This document shows positions 5,764 to 13,181 of a stretch of 13,181 nt of DNA, one piece after another. Numbering within the stretch: position 1 is the first letter of the stretch; every line of letters starts with the position of its first letter. This DNA is from JBBKWQ01 sp037969115 (lineage in GTDB: Bacteria; Actinomycetota; Acidimicrobiia; Acidimicrobiales; Ilumatobacteraceae). Under the pieces are notes generated by a model, which saw only the letters and a list, made by a program, of their open reading frames with translations, ran no database searches and was not told the DNA's origin. The stretch covers positions 1-13,181 of the forward strand of contig JBBKWQ010000256.1 of the NCBI GenBank assembly GCA_037969115.1. Direction: 5' to 3'. A program made the position numbers and the translations under genes.

Positions 5764-6264
5764 ATGGGTCAGTATCTTCCAATCGTCGTACTCGGCGTCC
5801 TCGCGTTGTTGTTCGCGATCTTGAGCTTTGCTGCGTCGCTCCTGCTGGCGCCCCGACGTCCGTCGGCGGCCAAAGAGGCACCGTACGAGTGCGGCATCGT
5901 GCCCAGTCGGGAGCCGCCCGAGCGATTCCCGGTCAGCTTCTATGTCGTCGCGATGTTGTTCGTGATGTTCGACATCGAGATCATCTTCCTGTATCCGTAC
6001 GCCGTGTCGAGGGGTGAACTCGGTGCCTTCGGATTCTGGGCGATCCTCGCGTTCTCCGTCGTGTTCTTCCTCACGTTCGTCTACGAGGTCGCCAGGGGCG
6101 GTCTCGAATGGGGTCCGCTCAACCGGTACCGCAGCCTGCAAGCCGACGCCGACATGACGTCGCCCACGCGCGACGCGAAGTCCACGATCCGACGCGTCGG
6201 TTTGGAAGGACGTGTGGGCCAAGGCACACGCGTCGGGGGACCTGGTACCGAGGAAGCCGCGTAG
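5764..6264 (+). CDS. nuoA: NADH-quinone oxidoreductase subunit A (complex I)
   Basis: This 166-residue protein is the small three-helix membrane subunit (ND3 type) at the junction of the arm and membrane parts of complex I. Helices lie at about 5-29, 57-80 and 88-110. The TM1-2 loop holds the hallmark PYECG with Cys43, and helix 2 carries the conserved FDIE (69-72) followed by FLYP. A polar tail of about 45 residues after 120 is longer than in most NuoA proteins. Its ATG lies two bases after the preceding stop. I see no good Shine-Dalgarno site, so translation probably relies on coupling to the upstream gene. Confidence 0.97.
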   Translation: MGQYLPIVVLGVLALLFAILSFAASLLLAPRRPSAAKEAPYECGIVPSREPPERFPVSFYVVAMLFVMFDIEIIFLYPYAVSRGELGAFGFWAILAFSVVFFLTFVYEVARGGLEWGPLNRYRSLQADADMTSPTRDAKSTIRRVGLEGRVGQGTRVGGPGTEEAA

Positions 6265-6268
6265 GAGG
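6263..6268 (+). promoter_or_regulatory. Strong Shine-Dalgarno site that fixes the GTG start of nuoB
   Basis: AGGAGG overlaps the nuoA stop codon (TAG, 6262-6264) and lies five bases before GTG 6274. It supports this start for nuoB over any internal ATG. Confidence 0.8.
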
Positions 6269-6273
6269 CGTTC

Positions 6274-6861
6274 GTGGGATTGGTACAAGATGTGCTCGAC
6301 GACGGACTCGGCGGGCTCACGCACAACGTCATCACTGGCAAGGTCGAAGACCTCGTCAACTGGTCGCGGGCTCGATCGTCGTGGCCGGCATCATTCGGGC
6401 TCGCGTGTTGTGCGATCGAGATGATGGGCACGGGTGCTGCGCACTACGACATCTCGCGCTTCGGGATGGAAGTGTTCCGCGCTTCCCCCCGACAGGCCGA
6501 CATCATGATCGTCGCCGGCAGGGTCAGCCAGAAGATGGCGCCGGTGCTGCGACAGGTGTACGACCAGATGATGGAACCCAAGTGGGTCATCTCGATGGGC
6601 GTCTGCGCTTCCTCGGGTGGGATGTTCAACAACTACGCGATCGTGCAGGGTGTTGATCAGGTGGTGCCCGTCGACGTGTACGCCCCCGGATGCCCTCCTA
6701 CTCCCGAAACCCTGATTCACGCAATCGAGACGTTGCACCAGAAGATCGAGGACGGCGAGATCCTTCGCCGCCGGAAGGAGACGGGTGCCGGCGCCAGCGT
6801 GCACGTCGAGGTGATTCCCGCCGCCGACACGCCCGTGCTGCTCGGAGTCAAGGCCCAATGA
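6274..6861 (+). CDS. nuoB: NADH-quinone oxidoreductase subunit B, N2 cluster subunit
   Basis: This 195-residue protein, with a GTG start, binds the terminal [4Fe-4S] cluster N2 that hands electrons to quinone. The four ligands are visible: the adjacent pair Cys45-Cys46, then Cys111 (MGVCASSGGMF) and Cys140 (YAPGCPPTPE). Length and motif order are typical of the family. The C-terminal region from about 165 is polar and variable. Its stop overlaps the nuoC start by four bases (ATGA). It forms the quinone pocket together with NuoD. Confidence 0.98.
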   Translation: MGLVQDVLDDGLGGLTHNVITGKVEDLVNWSRARSSWPASFGLACCAIEMMGTGAAHYDISRFGMEVFRASPRQADIMIVAGRVSQKMAPVLRQVYDQMMEPKWVISMGVCASSGGMFNNYAIVQGVDQVVPVDVYAPGCPPTPETLIHAIETLHQKIEDGEILRRRKETGAGASVHVEVIPAADTPVLLGVKAQ

Positions 6862-7373
6862 CCGACTCCACCGAGGTCGAACAGACCGACGCGCCCGAAC
6901 CGGCTGAGATGTTGCACGACTGCCCGCTCGTCGACAGCCTCGGTCAGTCGGTGGTACATGTCGACCGCGCCCGATACGTCGAGGTGATGAAGGCTCTCGT
7001 CGACGAGGGTTACGAGATGTGCGTCGATCTCACGGCCGTCGACTATTCCGAGTTCATGCATCGCGCCTTGCCCGACGGCGTGGTCGGCGAGCGCTTCGAG
7101 GTCGTCGTGAACCTGCTCGACATCGGGCGCCGTCGACGTCTGCGTGTGCGAGTTCAGGTGCCTCAGTCCGACGCTGAACTCCCCACGCTGTTCGACCTCT
7201 ACCCCGGCACCGAGGCGATGGAACGCGAGGTGTACGACATGTTCGGAATCACGTTCACCGACCACCCCGATCCGTCGCGCATCCTGATGCCCGAGGACTG
7301 GATCGGTCATCCGCTCCGCAAGGACTACGCGGTCGGTCAGATTCCCGTTCAGTTCAAAGGGGCGCGGTCATGA
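6858..7373 (+). CDS. nuoC: NADH-quinone oxidoreductase subunit C
   Basis: This 171-residue protein is the 30-kDa-type subunit of the peripheral arm and carries no cofactor. The family signature is clear: EREVYDMFGI at 122-131, followed by DHPDPSRILMPEDW and HPLRKDY at 151-157. The first about 20 residues are acidic and variable. The start at 6858 is set by the ATGA overlap with nuoB; the open frame extends further upstream only inside nuoB. It is separate from NuoD here, unlike the NuoCD fusion of E. coli, and overlaps nuoD by four bases. Confidence 0.97.
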   Translation: MTDSTEVEQTDAPEPAEMLHDCPLVDSLGQSVVHVDRARYVEVMKALVDEGYEMCVDLTAVDYSEFMHRALPDGVVGERFEVVVNLLDIGRRRRLRVRVQVPQSDAELPTLFDLYPGTEAMEREVYDMFGITFTDHPDPSRILMPEDWIGHPLRKDYAVGQIPVQFKGARS

Positions 7374-8689
7374 CCACAATCGCATCAGAGGGCGCACAGG
7401 AGATGCGCGATCGCTCCGAGCTCACCGCTCGCGAGCTCATGCGTGAGATCGGTTGCGTGTTGCGGATGAGCGAGGCCGAAGCCGCCGAACTCGGCGACCT
7501 GCCCGACGACCCGGACGAGGACCAGACGATGATCCTCAACATGGGCCCGCAGCACCCGTCCACGCACGGCGTGCTGCGTCTCATGCTCGAGCTGCAGGGC
7601 GAGACGGTGCTGCGATGCAAGCCGATCATCGGCTACCTCCACACCGGCATGGAGAAGACCGGCGAGCAACTCACGTACATGCAGGGCGGCACCAACGTCA
7701 CCCGCATGGACTACCTGAGCCCGATCGCCAACGAGCTGGTGTTCTCGATGGCGACCGAGAAGTTGCTCGGTATCGAACACGACATCCCCGAACGTGCGGT
7801 CTGGATCCGCATGTTGCTGGCCGAGATGAGCCGCATCGCCAGCCATCTTCTGTTCATGGCCACCAACGGCATGGACCTGGGCGCGGTGTCGATGATGATC
7901 TACGGCTGGCGCGAGCGCGAGGAGGTGCTGCGATTCTTCCAAGAGGTCACCGGTCTGCGTATGAACCACAACTTCGTGCGCCCGGGCGGCTTGGCCGCCG
8001 ACCTGCCGGCCGGCTGGCGTGACGGGGTGCTCCGGATTCTCGACCTACTGCCCGACCGCCTCGACGAGTACGACATCTTGATGACCGGTCAGCCCATCTG
8101 GCGCGACCGGTTGCAGGGCGTCGGGGTCATCACGCCCGGCGAGGCGTTGGCGCTCGGAGCGACCGGTCCGATCCTCCGGTCGACCGGTGTGGAATGGGAC
8201 CTGCGTCGCGACCAGCCGTACCTGCACTACGACCAGATCGACTTCGATGTCATTGTGGGCACGTACGGCGACGCCTACGACCGGTTCGCCATCCGTCTCG
8301 CCGAGATCCGCGAGTCGATGGAGATGGTGCGCCAGATTGCCGAGCGCATCCCCAGTGGCGACTATCGCATCCAGAACAAGAAGGTCACGCCGCCGCCACG
8401 CGCCCGCATCGACGAGTCGATGGAAGCACTGATCCATCACTTCAAGATCTTCACCGAAGGCTTCAAAGTGCCCGAAGGCGAGGTCTACGTCGCTATCGAG
8501 AGCCCACGAGGCGAAATCGGGTGCTACATCGCCAGCGACGGATCGGCCACGCCGTATCGCATGCACGTTCGCGCGCCGTCGTTCGTCAACGTGCAGTGCC
8601 TGCCTCACATGATGCGTGGCGGTCTCATCGCTGATGCCGTGGCCGTGATCTCCAGCGTCGACCCCGTGCTCGGAGAGGTCGACCGCTGA
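7370..8689 (+). CDS. nuoD: NADH-quinone oxidoreductase subunit D (49-kDa type)
   Basis: This 439-residue protein helps form the quinone-binding chamber of complex I. It contains MGPQHPSTHGVLRL (58-71), IGYLHTGMEKT (87-97) and the typical C-terminal SVDPVLGEVDR. His66 and Tyr115 occupy the positions of the quinone-contacting His38 and Tyr87 of Thermus Nqo4, with the same 49-residue spacing. About 52 acidic and polar residues precede the conserved core, more than in many homologues. The start overlaps nuoC (ATGA). After its stop, an 88-base gap leads to nuoE, the only sizeable gap within the nuo genes. Confidence 0.98.
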   Translation: MTTIASEGAQEMRDRSELTARELMREIGCVLRMSEAEAAELGDLPDDPDEDQTMILNMGPQHPSTHGVLRLMLELQGETVLRCKPIIGYLHTGMEKTGEQLTYMQGGTNVTRMDYLSPIANELVFSMATEKLLGIEHDIPERAVWIRMLLAEMSRIASHLLFMATNGMDLGAVSMMIYGWREREEVLRFFQEVTGLRMNHNFVRPGGLAADLPAGWRDGVLRILDLLPDRLDEYDILMTGQPIWRDRLQGVGVITPGEALALGATGPILRSTGVEWDLRRDQPYLHYDQIDFDVIVGTYGDAYDRFAIRLAEIRESMEMVRQIAERIPSGDYRIQNKKVTPPPRARIDESMEALIHHFKIFTEGFKVPEGEVYVAIESPRGEIGCYIASDGSATPYRMHVRAPSFVNVQCLPHMMRGGLIADAVAVISSVDPVLGEVDR

Positions 8690-8781
8690 TGGGTCAGATC
8701 AGTTTCGTGCTCGTGGCCACGGCGTGGGCGGCTCGTGCCGACCGTATCCATCGCCACGACTCCCGGAGGAACGCATCGTGA
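8689..8781 (+). CDS. Possible 30-residue ORF bridging nuoD and nuoE
   Basis: An ATG overlaps the nuoD stop by one base (TGATG), and the frame ends at a TGA that overlaps the nuoE GTG start (GTGA). The small frame therefore tiles the gap exactly. The peptide begins MGQISFVLVATAWAARAD, moderately hydrophobic, and ends basic. It has no recognised domain. It may be a translated coupling ORF that delivers ribosomes to nuoE, or a coincidence of overlapping stops. Confidence 0.25.
   Translation: MGQISFVLVATAWAARADRIHRHDSRRNAS
8765..8770 (+). promoter_or_regulatory. Shine-Dalgarno site that fixes the GTG start of nuoE
   Basis: GGAGGA lies seven bases before GTG 8778. This favours that start over the in-frame ATG at 8724, which has no comparable site and would add 18 residues (Pro- and Arg-rich) foreign to the family. 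Confidence 0.8.
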
Positions 8782-9395
8782 GCCGACTGTCCGATGCGAA
8801 CGTCGCGCTCGCTCGCGAGATCATCGCTCGATACCCGAAGCCGAAGTCGGCGCTGATCCCACTCGTGCACCTGTCGCAGGAGCAGAACGGATACGTCACC
8901 ACTGCCGCCATGGCACATGTCGCAGAACTCGTCGACGTCACCCCGGCCGAGGTGTACGGCACCGCGTCGTTCTACGAGATGTTCAAGTTCGAGCCCGTCG
9001 GCAAGTACGTGATCAACATCTGCGGCACGATGTCGTGTGCGCTACTCGGTTCCGAAGCCCTGATGCATCACGCCGAGCAGAAGCTCGGCGTCAAGGCAGG
9101 CAGCACCACAGCCGACGGCATGTTCACGGTGGAACACGCCGAGTGCCAGGCAGCCTGTACCGAAGCGCCGTGCCTCCAGGTGAACTACCGCCACCAGTAT
9201 CGAGTCACGAGCGATCAACTCGATCGGCTCATCGACGACCTTCGCGACGGCAGGCTCGACACCGAGATCCCGCCGCACGGCGTGCTCGGCCGCCTCCGCC
9301 AGCACATTCCTGCCGATCTGGCCGTCGGCGCGGTCCATCCCGACGACGAGGTCTCGCCGCCGGCCTGGCTGCCGATCGAGGGGTCCGAATCGTGA
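8778..9395 (+). CDS. nuoE: NADH-quinone oxidoreductase subunit E, [2Fe-2S] N1a
   Basis: This 205-residue protein, with a GTG start, has the thioredoxin-like fold of the 24-kDa subunit. It binds cluster N1a in the NADH module. The ligands are Cys82 and Cys87 (CGTMSC) and Cys123 and Cys127 (CQAAC). The N-terminal helical part contains HLSQEQNGYV and the EVYGTASFYEMF stretch typical of the family. A tail of about 40 residues after 165 is Pro- and acidic-rich. The gene overlaps nuoF by four bases (GTGA). Its presence shows that this is a full NADH-oxidising complex I, not the truncated ferredoxin/F420 type. Confidence 0.97.
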   Translation: MSRLSDANVALAREIIARYPKPKSALIPLVHLSQEQNGYVTTAAMAHVAELVDVTPAEVYGTASFYEMFKFEPVGKYVINICGTMSCALLGSEALMHHAEQKLGVKAGSTTADGMFTVEHAECQAACTEAPCLQVNYRHQYRVTSDQLDRLIDDLRDGRLDTEIPPHGVLGRLRQHIPADLAVGAVHPDDEVSPPAWLPIEGSES

Positions 9396-10813
9396 CGGCA
9401 ACGACCTATCCGTACACGCCCGGTTTCTACGAGGGCGATCGACCTCGTATCGTCACGTCGCGCTTCCAATACGACGACTCGTACACACTCGAGCGGTTCC
9501 TCGCCACGGGTGGCTACGAGGGTCTACGGAAGTGCCTCGACGGCACGCCTGCCGCGATGCACGACGAGGTCCGCAAGGCGACCGTCCTCGGTCGCGGTGG
9601 CGCCGGTTTCCCGGCCGGGGTGAAGTGGGGATTCACACCGCAGGGCGTCTGGCCACGCTACCTCGTGGTGAACGGCGACGAGTCAGAGCCGGGCACCTAC
9701 AAGGACCGCCTCCTGATGGAGCGCGATCCGCATCAGCTCATCGAGGGATGCTTGATCGCGTCGTACGCCGCCGGCTTGTCGCGTTGTTTCCTGTACGTCC
9801 GAGGCGAGATGGCCCTCGCCCAGGAGCGAATCGCGCAGGCGCTCAACGAGGCATACGCCGCCGGGTACATCGGTACGAACATCCTCGGCACCGATTTCTC
9901 GGTCGACATCGTGCTGCACTGGGGTGCCGGTGCGTACGTGGTGGGCGAGGAGACCGCGCTGATCGAGTCGCTCGAAGGCGAGCGTGGCATGCCCCGCCTG
10001 AAGCCGCCGTTCTTCCCGGCCGCAGTCGGGCTCTATGGAAAGCCGACGATCGTCAACAACGTCGAGACACTGGCCAACCTGCCGTTCATCGCGGCCAATG
10101 GCTCTGCGGCTTTCACGGCGATCGGAACCGAGACGTCGCCGGGCACGCGCATGGTTGCGGTCTCCGGGCACGTGAAGCGGCCCGGTGTGTTCGAGATCGT
10201 CAACGGAACCACGACGTTCCGTGACCTGATCTACGGCGACGAGTTCTGCCAGGGCATCACCGACGACCACGACCTGAAAGCGTTCGTGCCGGGTGGCGGA
10301 TCTGCACCTTGGTTCCTGCCGGACCAGCTCGACCTGCCGTTCGAAGGTCGTCTGATCGGTTCCGAAGGTTCGATGCTCGGGTCGGGGGCCATCATCGTGA
10401 TGGACTCCACCACCGACATCCCGGCTGCGGCGCTCACGCTCGTCCGCTTCTATGCGCACGAATCGTGTGGCAAGTGCGTGCCGTGTCGCGAAGGGGGCAC
10501 CTGGTTGATGCGCATTCTCGAGCGGGTGGTCAACGGCCAAGGTACCGATGCCGACCTCGATCAACTCCTCGAAGTCGGCCAGACGATCTGTCCCGGTGAG
10601 ATGCCGCACGCCTCGAGCGAGCGACTCGGGCTCGACGCCGTGCCCTTTCCGTACAAGATGACCACCATCTGTTTCGTGGGCCCGTCGGCCTACGTGCCCG
10701 TGCACTCCGCGCTCACCTTCTTCCGCGACGAGTTCGAGGCCAGAATCACCAAGCGGGCGCCGCGCACGTCGATTCCCGTCACCGCCATCGCTGTTGCCGG
10801 CGGCGGACGATGA
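9392..10813 (+). CDS. nuoF: NADH-quinone oxidoreductase subunit F, NADH/FMN-binding
   Basis: This 473-residue protein oxidises NADH with FMN and passes electrons to cluster N3. GRGGAGFPAGVKW (67-79) and NGDESEPGTYKDR (94-106) form the FMN/NADH site, followed by GAGAYVVGEETALIESLEG (178-196). N3 ligands Cys359, Cys362 and Cys365 are in ESCGKCVPCREGGTW. The fourth is probably Cys427 in TTICFVGPSA, aligned with the usual TxCALGDAA. The segment 396-424 before it is longer than usual and holds an extra Cys400 in QTICPGE. The GTG start overlaps the nuoE stop, with GAGGGG (9378-9383) eight bases upstream. It overlaps nuoG by four bases. Confidence 0.97.
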   Translation: MTATTYPYTPGFYEGDRPRIVTSRFQYDDSYTLERFLATGGYEGLRKCLDGTPAAMHDEVRKATVLGRGGAGFPAGVKWGFTPQGVWPRYLVVNGDESEPGTYKDRLLMERDPHQLIEGCLIASYAAGLSRCFLYVRGEMALAQERIAQALNEAYAAGYIGTNILGTDFSVDIVLHWGAGAYVVGEETALIESLEGERGMPRLKPPFFPAAVGLYGKPTIVNNVETLANLPFIAANGSAAFTAIGTETSPGTRMVAVSGHVKRPGVFEIVNGTTTFRDLIYGDEFCQGITDDHDLKAFVPGGGSAPWFLPDQLDLPFEGRLIGSEGSMLGSGAIIVMDSTTDIPAAALTLVRFYAHESCGKCVPCREGGTWLMRILERVVNGQGTDADLDQLLEVGQTICPGEMPHASSERLGLDAVPFPYKMTTICFVGPSAYVPVHSALTFFRDEFEARITKRAPRTSIPVTAIAVAGGGR

Positions 10814-13181
10814 GCGACACCGACGCCACCACAACCGCCGAAGTCGCCGAAGCCGAGGTCGACGACCTGGTCCCCGAACCGGAACCCGATCCCGACGCCG
10901 TCGCGGTCACGCTGAACGGCCGCCCGATCATCGCCGTGAAGGGCGAGCTCGTCATCGCCGCGGCCGAGCGTCACGGCGAGTACATCCCTCGCTTCTGCTA
11001 CCACCCGCGCATGAGCTCGGTGGGAATGTGTCGCCAGTGCATCGTCGAGATCGACACGGGCCGCGGGCCGGCGCTGCAACCCTCATGCATGGTCGCGGTG
11101 TCGCCCGACATGGTCGTCGACACGCAGTCCGACACGGTGAAACAGGTCCAGGAAGGCATCATCGAGCTGCTGCTCGCCAACCATCCGCTCGACTGTCCGG
11201 TGTGTGACAAGGGCGGCGAGTGCCCGCTCCAGGATCAGGCATTCAGCCACGGCCCGGGCGAGAGTCGCTACGTCGAGCAGAAGCGGCACTACGAAAAGCC
11301 GATCCCGATCAGCGACAACGTGTTCCTCGATCGCGAACGCTGCATCCTGTGCGACCGGTGCACCCGCTTCGCCGACGAGGTGGCGGGCGACAAGCTCATC
11401 CACTTCATCGATCGCGGCAACCTGACTCAGGTCAACACGTTCCCCGACGAGCCGTTTTCGTCGTACTTCTCCGGGAACACGGTCCAGATCTGCCCGGTCG
11501 GCGCACTCACCGCGAAGCCGTACCGGTTCAAGGCCCGCCCGTGGGACCTGCAACAGTCGGACTCCACCTGCACGTCGTGCTCGGTGGGTTGTCACATCTC
11601 GGTGCACTCGAGCCGCGACGAGTTGCTCCGGTATCAGGGCGTCGATTCCGAAGCAGTCAACTGGGGTTGGCTCTGCGATCGCGGTCGGTTCAACTTCGAG
11701 TCGGTCAAGTCCGACCAACGGCTCGGGGCTCCGCTGGTGCGCACCGACGCCGGACTCTCCGAGACGAGCTGGAGTACAGCGATGTCGGCGAGTGCGCAGC
11801 TCATCCGCCAGGCACTCGACGAAGGCGGTCAGACCTCGATCGGCGTGCTCGGCGGCGCGCGGGGCACGAACGAGGACGCCTACGCCTGGGCGAAGCTCGC
11901 GGATGCGATCGGTGTCTCCAAGCGCGACGCACAACTCGGCGACGGCCTGCCGGCAGAAGTGCTCGGATTGCGTCGAGCCACGATCGCCGAGGCCGCGAAC
12001 GCGAACACGATCATCCTGCTCGGCGGCGACATCAAGGAAGAGCTGCCGGTGCTCTACTTGCGGCTTCGCGACGCGGCCGAGAAGAAGCGCAGCAAGATCA
12101 TCGAGTTCTCGTCGATGGCGTCGGGTCTCTCGAAGTACGCCTGGAAGAGCGTTCGCTATCAGCCCGGTGCGGCCGGTGCGGCGATCGCGGAGACCCTCGC
12201 AGACGAGGCGGTCGCCGCACAGATCGCTGCGGGCAACGTGGTCGTCGTGGCAGGTCGAGCCAACCTGGCCTCGTCCGAGCTCACCGCAACGGCTGCGCTG
12301 GCGGCGCTCCTCGCGGCGGTCCCGACGGCAACGGTGCTGCCGGCTCTGCGCCGCGGCAATGTGGTCGGCGCGCTCCAGGTCGGACTCGCACCGCACAACG
12401 GGCCCGACGGTCTGGCCACGCTGCAAGCTGCGGCTGATGGCAAGATCGAGTTGTTGATCCTCGTCGGATCCGACCCGATCAACGACTGTCCCGACGCCAA
12501 TCTGGCTCAGCGGGCGCTTCGTGGAGCGCGACGTGTCATCGCGGTCGACACGGTTCGCTCCGAATCGGCACAGCTCGCCGATGTCGTGCTGGCGGCGGCC
12601 GCGTTCGGTGAGAAGTCGGGAACCACGACCAATCTCGAAGGACGCGTCACCCGGGTGACGCAGAGCGTCACGGCGACGGGCACGAGTCGTCCCGACTGGA
12701 TGATCGCGACCGAGTTGGCGCTCGATCTCGGCCATGACCTCGGGTTCGACTCGGTCGAGAGCATCACTGCCGCCATCGCTGCGAACGTTCCCGGCTACGC
12801 CGACGTCACCGCTGATGCGCTCGACGCCGACAGCGAGGGCGTCATCGCCGTGCCTCCGTCGATGTCGCTGCCGGCCGCCCCAGTCCCCGAGATCGCCCCG
12901 AGCGGATACGACTTCCGTCTGCTGGTGAGCCGCAAGCTCTACGACCGAGCCGTGGGCACGGCGCTCGCGCCGTCGCTGGCCGACCTCGCGGTGGGAGCCG
13001 GTGTGTATGTCAACCCGGCCGACGTCGACAAGATCGGCGTCGCGGTGGGCGCCGACGTGAAGGTCACCGGTGCGAAGGGTTCGGTCGTGCTGCCGCTGAA
13101 CGCTCACGTCGATGTGCCGCGTGGCTCGGCGTGGGCACCGTTCAATCAGACCGGGTCCGACATCACCGACATCGTCGACGC
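10810..13181 (+). CDS. nuoG: NADH-quinone oxidoreductase subunit G, partial at window end
   Basis: The first 790 residues are present and the frame is open at the window edge. This is the 75-kDa-type subunit carrying a chain of Fe-S clusters. Ligands are visible for four clusters. N1b [2Fe-2S] is Cys63, Cys74, Cys77, Cys93. N5 is His125, Cys129, Cys132, Cys138. N4 is Cys178, Cys181, Cys184, Cys228. The off-pathway N7 is Cys254, Cys257, Cys261, Cys289. N7 is absent from mitochondrial homologues but known in E. coli and Thermus. The remainder is a molybdopterin-oxidoreductase-like domain that has lost its cofactor role. An acidic N-terminal extension of about 30 residues precedes the ferredoxin domain. 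The ATG overlaps the nuoF stop (ATGA). nuoH onward would be expected next. Confidence 0.96.
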   Translation, partial: MSDTDATTTAEVAEAEVDDLVPEPEPDPDAVAVTLNGRPIIAVKGELVIAAAERHGEYIPRFCYHPRMSSVGMCRQCIVEIDTGRGPALQPSCMVAVSPDMVVDTQSDTVKQVQEGIIELLLANHPLDCPVCDKGGECPLQDQAFSHGPGESRYVEQKRHYEKPIPISDNVFLDRERCILCDRCTRFADEVAGDKLIHFIDRGNLTQVNTFPDEPFSSYFSGNTVQICPVGALTAKPYRFKARPWDLQQSDSTCTSCSVGCHISVHSSRDELLRYQGVDSEAVNWGWLCDRGRFNFESVKSDQRLGAPLVRTDAGLSETSWSTAMSASAQLIRQALDEGGQTSIGVLGGARGTNEDAYAWAKLADAIGVSKRDAQLGDGLPAEVLGLRRATIAEAANANTIILLGGDIKEELPVLYLRLRDAAEKKRSKIIEFSSMASGLSKYAWKSVRYQPGAAGAAIAETLADEAVAAQIAAGNVVVVAGRANLASSELTATAALAALLAAVPTATVLPALRRGNVVGALQVGLAPHNGPDGLATLQAAADGKIELLILVGSDPINDCPDANLAQRALRGARRVIAVDTVRSESAQLADVVLAAAAFGEKSGTTTNLEGRVTRVTQSVTATGTSRPDWMIATELALDLGHDLGFDSVESITAAIAANVPGYADVTADALDADSEGVIAVPPSMSLPAAPVPEIAPSGYDFRLLVSRKLYDRAVGTALAPSLADLAVGAGVYVNPADVDKIGVAVGADVKVTGAKGSVVLPLNAHVDVPRGSAWAPFNQTGSDITDIVD

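Noticed and set aside
8724..8777. ATG 8724 as the nuoE start
   Set aside because: The GTG at 8778 has GGAGGA at good spacing. The extra 18 residues are not like NuoE N-termini.
11083..13107. A 674-residue open frame on the - strand across nuoG
   Set aside because: The + strand frame here is an intact NuoG with all cluster ligands. The antisense frame is Arg/His/Asp-rich with no recognisable domain, as expected of a mirror frame in high-GC coding DNA.
1..13181. Mobile elements, CRISPR arrays, tRNA or rRNA genes
   Set aside because: No transposase-like protein, regularly spaced repeats, or tRNA/rRNA-like sequence was seen. All genes share the same style and strand.

Overview
The window is high-GC DNA densely packed with genes on the + strand. 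It most resembles an actinobacterium, probably of the Acidimicrobiia (Ilumatobacter-like). That placement rests on GC-rich codon use, GTG starts, chained start/stop overlaps and the style of the proteins, not on a database search. No tRNA, rRNA, CRISPR array or mobile element was seen. The window ends inside nuoG.

Layout. Positions 1-460 carry no convincing gene. They hold an imperfect hairpin (140-181) and two short inverted repeats (206-216 and 226-239), so this is probably the control region of what follows, perhaps with a terminator for a gene to the left. Positions 461-5761 encode a cytochrome bc-type complex with unusual company: an unrecognised three-helix membrane protein, a 2[4Fe-4S] ferredoxin, a cytochrome b6-like subunit, a subunit IV-like cytochrome b C-terminal half, a Rieske protein, a membrane-anchored diheme cytochrome c and a second unrecognised membrane protein. 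Positions 5764-13181 are nuoA-B-C-D-E-F-G of proton-pumping complex I, with nuoG cut by the window edge.

The fourteen genes (including one doubtful 30-codon ORF) are joined by gaps of at most 35 bases or by 1- or 4-base stop/start overlaps. The bc module runs into nuoA with only two bases between. They probably form one transcription unit that makes complex I (NADH to quinone) together with the complex that oxidises the resulting quinol and passes electrons to cytochrome c.

The most interesting points are in the bc module. The cytochrome b looks b6-like: its helix D histidines are 15 residues apart, and a cysteine (Cys80) sits exactly where cytochrome b6 attaches the extra heme c_n. A ferredoxin gene lies directly upstream, the Qo-site PEWY motif reads APWY, and the subunit IV-like protein has an unusual N-terminal extension with a duplicated motif. 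Together these suggest, as a hypothesis only, a ferredoxin-linked b6-type complex in a non-photosynthetic actinobacterium.
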